Positions 22,823-36,619 of a stretch of DNA of 64,000 bases are shown piece by piece (the first letter of the stretch is position 1; each line of letters begins with the position of its first letter). Made by a program: the position numbers and the translations under genes. Below the pieces are notes generated by a model. The model made no database searches. It was not told where the DNA came from and worked only from the letters and a program-made list of their open reading frames with translations. Origin of the DNA: Geosiphon pyriformis. Lineage: Eukaryota > Glomeromycota > Glomeromycetes > Archaeosporales > Geosiphonaceae. The stretch is taken from contig JAAOMT010000708.1 in the NCBI GenBank assembly GCA_016748015.1, forward strand, positions 261,440-325,439. The letters run 5' to 3'.

Positions 22823-24480
22823 ATAATAATATCAATAAAAAAAATTAACAATTTTCTATTTGAAATTAATAAAATTAAAATTCCAATTAAAATACTTGTC
22901 ATAAAAGCCATTCAATATTAAGCTTTTATAGAAAATAATTAGTTATCAAAAGCTTATGTAATATTGGATTAGAACATATAAAAATTTTAGATTATTTTTA
23001 ATAAACAATATGCTAAAGTACCAGCTATCTGTAAATATTTTAAAAATACAGTTCCAAAACAATTTTTAATCAAATTTGAAAAACCCAACTTCCAATTAAC
23101 CTTAGAAACTTATCAAGTTTTTTGGACAGACAATTTTAGAACAGATTTATTACTATCTTTTACATAGAAAAAAAAAACAAAAAAAGAGTTAACAAAAAAT
23201 TTCAGACATAAATACCAGTTTACTTAACTCTAAATCAATAAAATCAACTATATTGACTCCTAAAATTAATTTTTATTAATTGTGAAAAGAAATTATTCTT
23301 AATGAATACTTGTATCAAAGACAATAAAATATGTCCAACTATTATCAAATACTATTGTTGTTTTTGTGTATTAAAACAATTTGAACAACCAAAACAACAA
23401 AGCAAATAAAAAAATATATTATGTTTTGTATATAATAAAATTCTATTCAATAAAAAACTATAGAATAATGTCTTTAACAAAAAAAAAATACAACAAATTT
23501 TGCCAATACATTATTCTAATTAATATTTAAGCTTAAAAAAACTGTTTGTTATAACTTATAGTTAAGCAATAAACTAATTAGATTTATATTCTTATAATGA
23601 AAAAAAAATTTGGAAAATGACCACAAAAAAGTAAAAAAATGTTACAATTGAAAAAATAAATACCATAAAAAATGTCCTAATAATCATTAAAAAAATGAAT
23701 AATTTATTTATTAATAACTTTAAAACATTTCAAGACTAATATCAAAAATTTGTTCTATTTAAGAAAAACAAATACAAAAATTAGCCAATCTTAATATAAA
23801 ACTATGTGACTATTATTTGATCTTTTGTTATTTCCAGTATTGTAATAAGTGTAATTTCTTGTTTAATCTATTCTTATAAATACTACACACTATTTTTAAA
23901 CTTAAAGAATTTAAGAAAGAGTATATATTAGTAATCAAGAACACAATATTTTAAGAATTAAATATAACTATTAAAATAAAACAATATTTACATATCTTGA
24001 CCTCTTCAAAGAATTAGAATTGAAATGATACAATAACAACAATAAAAAAATATGTTTTAAAAAAGCATATATAAATAATGTTGAATTTAATTTAAGATAT
24101 TTTAGACAATATTTTGATAGTTATAATATTTTATTTTCTTGTGAAAATAGATCTCAAATTAGCTTTAAAAATTTTTATTAGCACTATAGTCCAAATTACA
24201 TCTTAATTTAGTCTTGTAAACAAAAATATTAATGTTAAAAGAGAAATAATTAATATTAAATATATTGAGAATATAATCATAATGTTTTAAAACAATTCTG
24301 GTAAGTCATATATAATTGAATTACAAAAAAAGATTATACAGACTATTTTTCTATCTTTCATAAAGATCTTTCAACTAATTTTTATAATTATGTATAAAAA
24401 ATTAAGTTTTATTGCTTAAAAAATCCAAAAATTTAAAGTAAGTAGAAAAAGAAATATACAAATTAATTTTGTGAAAAACA
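22823..24480 (+). pseudogene. C-prime protease, Cys-rich and dUTPase remnants
   Basis: The protease end (about 22823-23170) aligns with the C sequence after the active site. The Cys cluster at about 23800-23870 still reads CDYYLIF...YCNKCNFLF, the counterpart of CDHCLISCH...CDKCDFMF in C. The dUTPase part (about 24000-24420) is recognisable only by alignment with C. Confidence 0.5.
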
Positions 24481-24829
24481 CTAATAATTAGATAAAATTT
24501 ATTTATACTAATATAATTATTTTCATTTTTTTATATTGACAATATATTCTGAAAATTGATTAAAAAATTTAAAACCAAGTTTTAATATTCAAAGCAGTCC
24601 TAAAAATTTGTTTTTTACCCAATATTTCTAATATGTATATACTTGTCAAAACTTACAAACATTTCAAATTTTTATTCACAACTTTACTAAAAATATTATT
24701 AAGATTTCTAAAGAAACTCTTATTGATTCTATTTTTACAAACATTTGAAATTCCAAAAAATCCCAATTTATCTCAGATTTTACATAACTGTTTTTATTTT
24801 GTAACATTACTTTGCAAGTATAAAATTTG

Positions 24830-26110
24830 ACAAAAAAAGTTACTTATTTACTACAGAAGAAATTAATAAACTAAACTTAAAAAACTTAAATACTTTATAA
24901 CAAATACAATTTAAGATTCTCTTAAACCAATATGGTGATATTTTTGCCAATAAAAATAAATTTGGATGTACCAATATTGTAAAACATAAGATTGATATTA
25001 ACAATACCAAACTTATTAAACAATAAGCCTATTGAGTAATCTTAGATAATAACAACTTAATTAAACAGAAAGTACAATAAATATTAAATAATAAATTAAT
25101 CAAAAAATTGTTATGTTTCTGGTTTTCACCTGTTATATTGGTTATTAAAAAGAATAAAAAAATTTATTTTTGTATAAATTATTAAAAACTTAATAGCATT
25201 ATTTAAAAGAATAACTATTTAACTTTCTTTATCTAGAAAATTTTGGATAATCTAAGAAATAAGAAATAATTCTTATTCTTAAATTTTGTTAATAAATATT
25301 GACAAGTCAAAATGAATTTTATGGACAAAAAAAAATGACATTTATCATTTGATATAAAAATTTCAAGCTCAATATAATGTTTTTCAGACTTTGTAATATT
25401 CTAGCTATCTTTTAATATCTGATGAATGTTGTATACAAAAAAATTCTTTGAAAATTAATTTTAGTATACTTGGATAATATTAATGTATTCTCTAAAATTT
25501 TTAATAACTATTTGTTTTATTTCTAACAAGTTTTTAATTATTTACAAAATACAGAACTAAAACTTAACTTTAATAAATATTTTTTTAGAAAAACTGAACT
25601 AAAATTTCTGGAACATATAATTGGCAAAAATAAAGCGAAACTAGACTTTAACAAAGTTCAAAAAGTAAAAAATTTTTTAGTCTCAACCAATTTGTGAGAA
25701 CCAAAAAAATTTCTAAAATTAGCAAAATATTATTGCTAAATTTTTTCATCACTTATTATTAAAACATGTTTCATATATATAGAAAACTAATCAACAAAAA
25801 ACTTTTGACTATCTTAAATAACAATTTATTGAAGCTCTAATCTTAATTTATCTAAATTTCAATAAACACTTTATCATAGCTACAGACATCTTAAAAAATA
25901 TACTAAAAACTATTTTATTACAAATTAGATTAAACAATTGAGAATATTTAATTACATATACTAACTACAGTACTAGTGTTGCTAAAAAAAATATACAGTA
26001 CTATTAATTTAAAATGTCTTGTTATTTATTGGATTATATAAAACTTAAAATATTATCTTTATTAATTATTCAATTTATATATAGATCATAAAAAACTAAT
26101 TTGATTACTT
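24830..26110 (+). pseudogene. C-prime RT and RNase H remnants
   Basis: The RT palm can be followed by alignment: FLNFVNKYWQV, where LDL.SGYWQ is expected, and YLDNINVFS at about 25465-25500, where YLDD is expected. Stops and frame changes are dense. The RNase H part continues to about 26110. Confidence 0.55.
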
Positions 26111-26399
26111 AGCAAACTATAACTTAAAAGAAAACATGTAAGATAAAATATTTATTTGCAATAATTTCTATACAAAGTATATTATAAAAAAGAAGCTAAA
26201 AACACCAATGTTAACAGTTTGTCAAAAATAACTCAAATCTAATTACAAACCAATAAATATAACTATCTACTAATAATTATATTAATATTTGTCAATATTT
26301 TAATTTAAAGAGAAACAAACTTAAAACTATCTTTTGTATAATAACTAATTATATTGCCAAGAATACTAAAACCACTATACATCTTAACAAGTTATAAAA

Positions 26400-27500
26400 G
26401 ATATTAAAAAAAAACTATTTTGTTCAACATATATTCTAATTTAACAGTAGAATATTTTAACAAAGATATTATCTTAAAAAGAATAATTAATCTATATTAT
26501 TAATCTATAATATATAAAAACATCTTTAAATACATTCTTAATTATAATTTTTGTCAAAGAAAAAGAGAGGCCAAAACAACAAAATTACTTTAATTTATTC
26601 TAGTTAAAACCTTATTTAATAAAATTGTAATTGATTTAGTTAGATCTTTTTTTATTACCTTTAAAAAAAATTGTTATATTGTTATAGCTGTAAATTATTT
26701 TATTAAATAACTAGAAGCTAAAGTTATTTAAATAGCAAATGTCAAAACAGTAGCCAAATTTGTACATTAAAATTTGATCTGCCAATATATATGTCCAAAA
26801 AAACTATTATTTGACCAAGAAACTTATTTTATTAATAGCATATTTACTAAATTGAGCTAACAATTTAAAATAAACAACTATTATTATTACTATATTATTC
26901 TTAAACAAATAGACTAGTAGAATAATTTTATTAAATATTGTGTAAAATATTAGTAAAAATAAGTTATAAAAATACACAAAAATAAGACTTATTTATATCT
27001 TTAATATTATTAGTATACTAAATATTAAAGCAAAATATTATCCAGTTTACATTAATCAAATTAGTTTATAAAAAAAAAGCTATACTATCTATTAAACAAG
27101 AACTACTTATTTTTTTGACTAAAATAATTACCAAAAAAAATTTTAAAGCTATTTTGTATTAAAAACATACCAACTTATAGAAATATTGAAAAACAATTAT
27201 AGAATAGCAGTTAATAATATTAGTAATATTTAAAAACAACAAAAAAAAAAACATAATAATTACTTATTTGACCAACCAATTAAATTTAAGATCAAAAACT
27301 AAATATTGTTATATTATATTAAAGCTAAAAAACAGTAGAATAAAAAATTTAATCTGAAGTAAAATAGATCTTTTTACATACATAAAATTTTGGGTAATGA
27401 AGTTTATAAATTATGATTGAAAAACAGAATTTTAAAAAAAGCCATACATAAAAATTGTCTAAAAATTTATTATACAATACAAGAATTATTATTATTTATA
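26400..27500 (+). pseudogene. C-prime integrase remnant
   Basis: Blocks matching the integrase core are visible (IVIDLVRS at about 26620, FDQETYF at about 26810), as is a C-terminal PFYIHKILGNEVYKL-like block (about 27370), all broken by stops. Confidence 0.5.
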
Positions 27501-27599
27501 TCTTAACTAGAAACACAAATTCTATTAATTAGATTACAAAATATATTATGAAATTTAAAACTAATTATTATCATTAAACACAATCTACATATAACAATT

Positions 27600-28330
27600 T
27601 AAATTATGTAAAATAAAAATATAAATACCAAAAAGATGAAAAAAAAGTTAATAATATTCTCAATATAGACTTTTTAAACAAAATCTTGAAACTTTTACAA
27701 CAACTATTTAAAACAATTTAATAATTTACAACACTAATAGAAATTACAATTGATAAAAAAAATATATAATACAAAAATACAAGCAAAAAAAAAGTAAGCA
27801 AAAATTTAACAAGAACTAAGTATTCTTATCCTTATAACTAATAAAAAAAAGATATATAATTGTATATACTTAACAAAATTAAGAAAGCTTTAAGCAAACT
27901 AATTATAAAACTAATAATAAAAAAGTAGATATTGGAAATTTTCAAAGAATGGAAAAAAAACTTTTACTAATATATTGGTTCTTTAAAATTGGCAAAAAAC
28001 TAAATCTACAAATACTATACTTAAATACTAATAAACAAATATTCAACAAAAAAACTTTCAAACAAGTAGAAAAATTTATTGAAAAAAACAACTTAACACT
28101 ATACTACAAAGCAATATATTGACTGTATTTAGTATTTAAATATTGTTTAGCTATACTATTAAATAATTTATTAAAGACTATTACAGTTAACAATATAGAA
28201 CAAATAACAAATTTACAGTTTAAAGACCTACAAAAAGCAATACTTGACACAATAATTAAACAGTATATTAAAAAACAATTTTTACAAATACATATAATTT
28301 TACAAAAGCTTAATTCTAAAAAAAAAAGAA
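27600..28330 (+). pseudogene. C-prime post-integrase ORF remnant
   Basis: VEKFIEKNNLTLYYKAIY and LQFKDLQKAI match the blocks of the post-integrase ORFs of A and B, so this region is conserved across both gypsy families in the window. Confidence 0.45.
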
Positions 28331-28333
28331 TAA

Positions 28334-29393
28334 TATTATTTAAGTAAAAAAGCCAATTTAAAAGCTATTAAAAAAATATAATTAAAATATGATTAAAATA
28401 TAATAATATAAAAAAAACATGTTAATGCAAAATAACACAGAATAATACATAATAACTTAAAATAATATAAAATAATATATAATAACTTAAAATAATACAA
28501 AATAATACACAATAATGTAAAATAGTACAGAATAATAAGTTATAATATAGGATAACTAATTATAGTGTAAAAAAATAAAACAATAACAAAAATAACAAGT
28601 AATAATTAGTAATAACAAACAATTAAAAGCAATTTTATAAAACTAGAAAATATATATAAAAATAAATAGTTTTAGCAAATAGAAAAAAATAAACAAAAGA
28701 TAAAAACTTATTTTCTTAAAAATATATTTTAACTTTAAAACTTAATAAATCCCTTTTATTTTATATTTTTATATTTTTATATTTATAATTAAATAAAAAT
28801 ATTATTTAATTTACTTGTATATAATTTTTGAATTTGTATTATTAAAATCAAATTAATTGTTTTTCTTATTTTTGTCTTAAGCTAAATATTATTAATATAA
28901 ACAACTTTAAAATTCTAACAACTTAAACTAATTACTTTTGATTATAGTAATTAAAAATATTAATTTCTTTTTTATTTTTTCTAATTTTTTTATTTTTATT
29001 TTTTTTAATAGAGCAGTAATATTAAGAAAATTGACTATCTGGAAATAAACTTTATAATAGTTTAATAAAAAAGAAAAGCTCTTTTTAGGTTTGAATATTA
29101 ACATTATTTTGTTAGCTTATCAGAAAAATAAAAAAACAATATCAGATTTTAGTAATTACACTTGATTAACTTAGAAAAAATAATTTATATATACCTAATT
29201 ACAAACAGTTAAATTATATTTCTGTGTTTATAACCAAAAAACTTTATAAATAAATTTACATTTATTAAAAATCTTTAAAAATTAATAATCTCAATTTGCC
29301 ATTTATGCAAACAAAAGAAATCTCTTAAGTTTTTTTACTCAAATATAAAGCATTAAATATTACTATTATATTTTACTAAATTTATTTGTAATA
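28334..29393 (+). repeat. 3' LTR of C-prime
   Basis: Follows a purine-rich tract. The ends are TA...TA where the family has TG...CA (single G-to-A and C-to-T changes). It aligns with the C 5' LTR, including the tandem AATAACA-type units (about 28425-28640) and the block TAAAATTGACTATCTG (about 29015). Its length (1060 bp) equals that of the C LTR without its 857-bp insert. Confidence 0.7.
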
Positions 29394-30960
29394 TTACTAG
29401 TTTTAGAAACAAAACAACAGTCTTTTGTTAAATTATTTGTTCTTGAAAATTAAACTGACTAAATAAAAACTGAAACATTTTTTTTGCTGATTTTTGGTGT
29501 TGCTGCTAATAGTACTTAAAAAATAATCTTTAGTAATTAAAAGTTTGCTGGATAAGTGGTCTTTATTTTGGTACTTAATGCTATCTTCAAAATTAAATTG
29601 GTTTATATTAAGACTGTTTTCTAATCTGTATATAATTTTCTGAATATAAAGTTAGTATTAAAAGACAATATAAAACTTTTCTGTATAAAATTTGCTTCTT
29701 AAAAGTCTTTAAAAACTGCTTTTTTGGTTGATAAGCTTTGTTTGTTTGATTACTTTTAAAATTGCCAAGTCTTTGTTAATTTTTAAAACTGATTTTTTTT
29801 TGTTGTTATTATGCTATATAATATGTCTTTATATCTGTTGCTAATATTAAAACAGCACTTAATAAGTTTGGTAAAATTATCTATATTGTGCTAAAATCTA
29901 CTAATATTTGGCAATATATTGTTGTTTATTTCAAAGAATTAAATATTGTTGTGTTTGTTTTGAATTATTGGTTAATATTAATAAGTAAAAATAATATTAA
30001 AATCTTTTTTTTGGTAAATCAAAATGAAATTATTTTGTTTTGTAATAAGTTTAAGACCAAGTTGGTTAATTTTTTTCTGCTGTATTGCTTTTGAAATTAG
30101 TAATATAATCTTTTAGGTTAGTAGTTAAATGTGTTTTATTCTTTGCTTTTCTGATTTTAGTTGTTATTTCTAATTTGCTCTGGTTATATTTAGATCTTAA
30201 ACTAATTTAAATATGATAATAATTAAAACTAAAACACTAAAAAAATGTTATATTTAATAAGAAATCTTTATTTATTAACATTGTTTTAAGTATTAAAAAA
30301 TAAACCATTTGACTGTAAACTATAAAATATCTCTACCTTTTTCTTTCAAAATTTCCAAAATATTTATATTATGTTTTATGAATACTAAGTCTTATATTAA
30401 AACTTTTGCTTCTTTAAATTTTTCTGAATTTTCACTTTTAATAACTTTTGTTTTCTCTTTTATAATTGTTAATAATTTTTTAATTCTTTGTAATTGATTT
30501 CTTTGGAAATTAATTTGCCAAATTAACTATATTAGTTGAATTTATTATTGGACTTGTTGGTTTTTTGGTTATTGTTTTTAAACAATTTATTAAAAAAAAC
30601 TTTATTTTTAGCAGTGTTTTAAGTTTTAAGATTAATAAAGTTTTGGTGTATATAGAAGCTTTTAGCAAGATTATTAATAAGTTAGAATAAAAGATAATTG
30701 CATTAAAAGTTAAGTATAACTATAATAATAATAATATATTCGGTTTTTACATAGATTTATTTGCTATTAATGATAATATGTTTTCTAATTTGCTATTATT
30801 TTAAGAACACAAATCTGTTAATATTAAAATTAATGTTTTTAAAACAGCTAATTAGTTGGTTGAATTGGTTTTTAATAATGTTATTTTATTTGAAATTGTT
30901 CAAAAAATGTCTTTTTTGGATAAGTTTTCTTTTAGAGTTTTAATATAGTATAGCTTAAAC
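29394..30960 (+). pseudogene. LINE-like ORF1 remnant (RRM-like part and CCHC knuckle)
   Basis: The open block 29888-30094 (LKSTNIWQYIVVYFKELN, ALNYW-like, FKTKLVNF) resembles an RRM-like region that, from memory, is common in ORF1 of LINE-like repeats of arbuscular mycorrhizal fungi. A degraded zinc knuckle (CFKY*KINHLTVNY, expected C-x2-C-x4-H-x4-C) lies at about 30275-30320 and leads into an open block to 30497. A second copy of this region lies at 42978-44300, so it is a repeat. No RT is visible here. Confidence 0.5.
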
Positions 30961-32250
30961 TGGCTTAAATAGCTAATTATATATAAAAAACATATAAACC
31001 ATATTTAATACTAGAATACTTAGTTTGTTTCTAATTTTTAAATAATGATTAAACTATATTTATTAAATATATAATAATAATAATAAAATATTATTTATTG
31101 TTTTAGTTTTTAAAATAAAAGCTTGTTAAAAAAAATTATAAAAGTAAACAAATAAAAAATAGCAAATAAAAACATATTTTTTAAAATTTTTTTTTTAATA
31201 ATATAAAAATAAAAAAAAAACCCCTCATTTGTTTTAAAACTATCAAAATTTAATACTTTAATTTAATTTAATTTAATAAAAAAAAATTATTAATATTTTA
31301 TTAATAACTATTTAATAAATTTTTTGGCTAAATTATTGTGTTAATATATAATTAATTAATTTAATAAATATTATTTTTTTTTTGGTAATTTTTAACTTAA
31401 ATACCAATAATAATTAGAATAAAAAAATTAAAAAATAAAACAAATTTGAATATTTACTTAAATAATTATTTTATTAATATTAAAAATTATATAATTATAA
31501 AAAAAATTAACCAATTTAATTTTAAAAACTTAAAAAAAACAATTATCTTTTTTTGGTTAAAAAAAATTAATTATTAATTTTTTATTAATATTAATTGAAA
31601 ATTAAAAGTTTTTAAATAAACAATAATATACTTTTACAAGCCAAAAATATTTAATTTAATACCAATAATTTTATTAAAAATTCAAAGTACATTTTTAATG
31701 TTATGTTCAAAAAAATATTATAAAAAAGTATTATATTAAGAACAAAAATAATAAAAAATCAAAAAATCAACAAGTTTAATTTTTAATAAAAATATTTAAA
31801 GAAATTTAAAATACAAACTTTATATATAAAAATTTAATATTGTTTTTGATAACCAATTTTATATTAATAAAACCATATAAAAAACAAAACACAATTTGAA
31901 CAATTATTTTTATCTTTACTTTATTTTAGTTTAGTCTTAAACAATAAAATTTCAAAATATAATAAAAATTTTCAATATTTAATTTTAAAATTATATAAAA
32001 TTCATCTTGAAACAATTATAAAAGTTATTTTTTAATTATTATTATTATTTAATAATTTAGTTATGGTAAAAATTTTTATTAAAAACAAAATTTTTTATTT
32101 TGTATGCATAAAATAAAATTATAAGATTTCAAAACTGATTTATTTACAGTATAATAAATAATTTATATTTTTAGAATTTAATAAATATTTATTAATTAAT
32201 TATAAAATAAACAATTCAAATCAATTTATAAAATTATATTATAATATATT
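30961..32250. other. AT-rich, featureless stretch
   Basis: Extremely AT-rich, with short A/T runs and almost no CpG. I see no gene, LTR or tRNA. It may be fully eroded repeat sequence, but nothing can be aligned by eye. Confidence 0.4.
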
Positions 32251-33831
32251 ATAATTTAACAATAAGACGAATAAAATGTTTAATTTTTGCAAAAAAAAAT
32301 AGAAACAAATTGTGCACAAAATACATTTAATTTATATCAAAAAAAGAAAAGTAATCATAATTGTTTAATTGAGCCAATGGCTAACGAGACACATTTTATT
32401 TATCTCAGGTCAAAAAAAATCATTTATTATTATTATTATTAACTATATACTACTTTATTGTATTATTCAGTGGATATAAAAAGAATGAGTTGATTTTTTA
32501 TTTGTCAACTAGCCTTCAAATTTAGTCAAGTTTCTTGGAGTGGGAATAAACAGATTTAGGATAAATGAAGAATAAAACTCTTTGCGTATGGTCAAAAATT
32601 CAGATTATCTAATAAATGATCCTCAATAATTCGTTGATAGTTCTCTCCGAAGAATGTTCCATGATTCAAAAGAAAGGTAGCTATTTTAGATTTTGAAGCG
32701 AAGGGGTAAAATTAGATGGTGACACAATCTATGGTTGAGCAAAGAATTCCGGCGTTGGTTTCTTGAATTCTACATTTGTCTGGGTAGGTTAGCTTGAAAT
32801 AAAATTTTAAGTTGTTTGTGATTGAGATGAAGTAATTCAAAACAACAGCCGTAATTTTTTTGAAACATGTCTACCGTTGGAAGCAAGTCATGCAAATTTT
32901 GGTAAAAAATTCAGGTCTCTTTCATATGAATGTTATGAATATCATGGGACTCATACCAGTTAAATCATGTTTAGTCCTTTCATGGGGTTTTCAAACACTA
33001 CCAAAAGTTGGTTTTTAAATTTAATTGAAATTAATGGCGTGATTTCAATTCACTTCAAAAACTTCAAAAATAAATGACAAAATATGCACGCCAAGGTTAC
33101 AAATTTTAATTTAATGCAGTTTCGTAATTGTGTTAAAGGTTCCAACTTCTCAGTGCATGTTTGTTTAAATTTTTCTATTTATCAGATCAAGCCTGTCCTC
33201 AGCTTCTTTGGGCCACGTGCGTCTTAAAAAGCTTGAATTTATTTTTAATATGTAACTTTTTAACCAATAGAATACGTCAAACTATCTATCCAACATGTGA
33301 TTTAGGTATTTATTCTTAGTTTTTGCCTTTTTCGATCGTATTGAGTTCTATTTTAAGTGTGCAATTTTGTTTCATGCACGGGGAATTACTGCATAACTCA
33401 CGCGTGGAATTTAGGAAAACTGGGGAAACTGGAGAAATTGAAGGGTTTTTAAATTTTTTAACAAATGATGTGTAAAAGAATAACGGTTAAATAACTTTTA
33501 AGGAACTTTTTATGATTTTAAAAAATTAAGGATATAAAATTTTTGCTACATAAATAATATATAGGAGTAAACAGTACGAATTTTTTAATTAGACGAACTT
33601 GTGACTTTTTATTTTTCTTCCATTCAAAAATATGGTTCTTTTTGGAAATTTTTATTCTCACTTATTGTAAATATGTAACTTGTCCCAATAATTTTTTATG
33701 TAAAAATTTCACAAAACTTTAAATTACAACTTGAATTGAACTCATTCTTATTAATCGCGGTAAAACTTATCACCTTTTGTATCTACTTATTTAGCAAACA
33801 CGCAAGAATAAATTTGAGGCTTTGAATTCAC

Positions 33832-33878
<47 letters not shown>
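33832..33878. repeat. (ATT)n microsatellite
   Basis: About 15 perfect TTA/ATT units directly followed by the (ATC)n array. Confidence 0.95.
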
Positions 33879-33880
33879 TT

Positions 33881-33962
<82 letters not shown>
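33881..33962. repeat. (ATC)n microsatellite
   Basis: About 27 perfect ATC/TCA units, the longest simple repeat in the window. Confidence 0.95.
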
Positions 33963-34250
33963 GTTTTTTTGGTGGTAGATTAACTGCCTAATTGTTTGGG
34001 AAAACACTTTTTCAAAGCTTTTTTCCCAATTTGGATTTTCACCAAACAAAAACTTTTAGTTCCATTTTTCGAACTTGGACAAATTCATAAAATTCTTTAA
34101 AAATGGTTTTCTAGGCTCTTTTTTGTAGCTTTGCTTTATCAAAAAATAAAAAAACTTTTAAATTTTGAACATTGAAAGTTTTATCAACTTTTAAAATTTC
34201 GTCATACAAATATGGTTTAATTAGTTTTTCGAAACGAAATACAAATTTAA

Positions 34251-34280
<30 letters not shown>
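34251..34280. repeat. (AAT)n microsatellite
   Basis: About 9-10 perfect AAT units. Confidence 0.9.
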
Positions 34281-34281
<1 letters not shown>

Positions 34282-35442
34282 CATTACTCATTTCTTTGAA
34301 TTTAATTTATTCATGCATTCCAACCTTCTTTTTTTCTTTTTGAATCGATATTCTTTTTATCGACTTCTAGAGAGAAGTTTTTTTATTGAATATATTTAAA
34401 TAATCGGTTAGCCTATGATTATTATTAGATAAAACAGATCATTGTTGATAGCCTTATTCATCGTAGCTTTAATTACATAAATTTCTATGTACAATAAGAA
34501 TCATATCAGAAAATAACTAAAGTACGTGAAAAAGGGTTTAAAAGATTATAAAACGATCGTTGATTCATTATCGAATCACCAATTACATAAAAATCATGGA
34601 AATCAAGAAATATTAGAAATTTAACCTTCGAGTTTAGGATCATGTTAATTTAAATCATTAAAAAAAATTCGATCCCTTTTTTGATATCAATTTAAAAATG
34701 ATCGGTATTTTACCGAAAATGGAAGTTATTTAAACTTACCAAATTTTTTACATAATTAGTAATTCCGAAATTGTTAATAAAGACTTTATATTGTGATTGG
34801 TTGAAAAAGTAAAATTAGAATATTAACTTCTTTCCTTTTTTTGTTTACACATTCATCTATCGATTTTTATCTTTCATTCTCATAATATAACTTCCTTTTT
34901 AATACCTGGCAATTCTACAATTCAAAATTAAATCATATCTAATGAACCCCTTGAACTACAAATTCTAGAAATTCCTTTAATACCCATTGTGTTCCCTTCA
35001 ATTTATTAAAAATCAATTAATATCATTTCTAAAACCGGTTCCCCAAATTATGTATTTATAGTTAATACTTAACCCTTATTTGATAATTACTACTAACCTT
35101 ACCTAAAAGACAGTGAACAAATAAAAATTCATCGAGGATCCCATCCCTAACATCTTCCATTGTTTCTAAGATTGGAATTCAAATAGAAAAATGGAAACAA
35201 ATTTTTTCATTCCTTTTTTTCCAAAATTTAGAACATCATTGTAGCTTAGTCAGATTTATTCCCATTTTAATATTTTCCATTTGATCTTTTTTTTAAAGCT
35301 GAACCGCTTAAAGGGGTTTAATTAATGAGACAATTGATGTTAAAATTAATCGAATAATCCTAGTTTTTTTTTGCATTCATGAATCTTCATTTTTAAATTG
35401 ATTAATGTTTTAAAAAGGAATCATTCTCTTTCAATAATCTTG

Positions 35443-35468
35443 ATTATTATTATTATTATTATTATTAC
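35443..35468. repeat. (ATT)n microsatellite
   Basis: About 8 ATT units. A CAT-rich run follows further on at about 35581-35612. Confidence 0.9.
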
Positions 35469-36577
35469 TATTAAAATTGGATTCAGTATTCACAATATGA
35501 AAAGGTTGGAATATAAAGAAAATTCTTTTAATCCTTTAAAACTTGAGAGAGCTTATCAACATATTTATCACTCACTTTCACATCATCATCATCATCATAA
35601 TCATCATAATTACCATTAGCATCACCATCACAAAATTCTCCTTTTCCTTCTTGTTGCGCTCAGACGTTGTTTACATTCCCGAAGGATTCTAACCGCTACA
35701 CAAAACAGTCTAAATAGCAATAACCATTCGGAGTATTACACCAATTTTATTTTTAGTTCAAATATCCTGACTTCTAGATACGCGTTCGGTCGTCTTCGGT
35801 TGCACATATCAATTATTCTGCTACTATTACCAATTAGGATTCGCCCTGAAGATCTATATTTCGACAACGAAGACGACAACGGTTTGATGATAAGCTGAAA
35901 TTTGTCGTAATAAGTAACCCGTTTGGCGGTTGTACCACAGTTTTACAAACATTTGAAACAATCAAACTTCTGATAAATAAAAATAATAGCAAATGGGAAC
36001 ATTGAAATAATCGCCGGATTTTCTATTCGGCTTTGGTGTCCGGAACAAGTTTTAGTCTAATTGGTTTTTTTTTGTCCACCGTTTTTTTAACAAGTGGTCC
36101 CGAAGAAAACCACGATCAAAACTTTAAAAAAAAAATCAAAAATCAAAGACATCATTCATACCACAGGAATATCGCAGAAACCATTAAATTTCATAATCAT
36201 AATCACAGATTCTAAAATATTGAGGGAAGAAATATTTTTGAAGGCCATTGAAAAGATATTATCATGATAATCCACCCGGATTTGCTGTCACTATATTATT
36301 GGATTAAGAATCTTTCAACCAATAACAAATTCCTCTTTTTGCTTTTTCCTTCTATTCTTTTCCCTTCTTTTATCCCGAATTTTCTCGACAAAAAAGATAC
36401 GAGATAATGGGGGCAACAAATCCACAAAACAATCGTAGATCTGTAAGTTGAATCCCGTTACTTTTCCTTTTCATCGGCAAAAACAACAGTGACAAACTTG
36501 AAAACATTAAACAAGAAAAAAATTGAAACTGTTTTTTTTTTAATTGTTTCTCTTCAAAATCTCGACTCTTTCTTCCG

Positions 36578-36619
36578 TTATTATTATTATTATTATTATT
36601 GTTGTTGTTGTTATTGTTG
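36578..36619. repeat. (TTA)n/(TTG)n compound microsatellite
   Basis: TTA units pass into GTT units. Confidence 0.9.

Larger units (their letters stand above)
22823..29393 (+). mobile_element. Element C-prime: 5'-truncated, heavily AT-decayed gypsy element
   Basis: Alignable to element C from the protease onward (the C equivalent starts near 59990), then through the Cys-rich, dUTPase, RT, RNase H, integrase and post-integrase regions to one LTR. Nothing 5' of the protease is left. Almost every difference from C is C-to-T or G-to-A, CpG is nearly absent and no long frame survives. It is much older than A to D. Confidence 0.75.

Noticed and set aside
28425-28640. Short regular repeats that might suggest a CRISPR array (also 55740-55940)
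   Set aside because: The units are degenerate AATAACA-type LTR repeats without unique spacers, in a eukaryotic setting.
35398-35619. 73-codon frame ending in a His run
   Set aside because: Encoded by ATT and CAT simple repeats; no domain.
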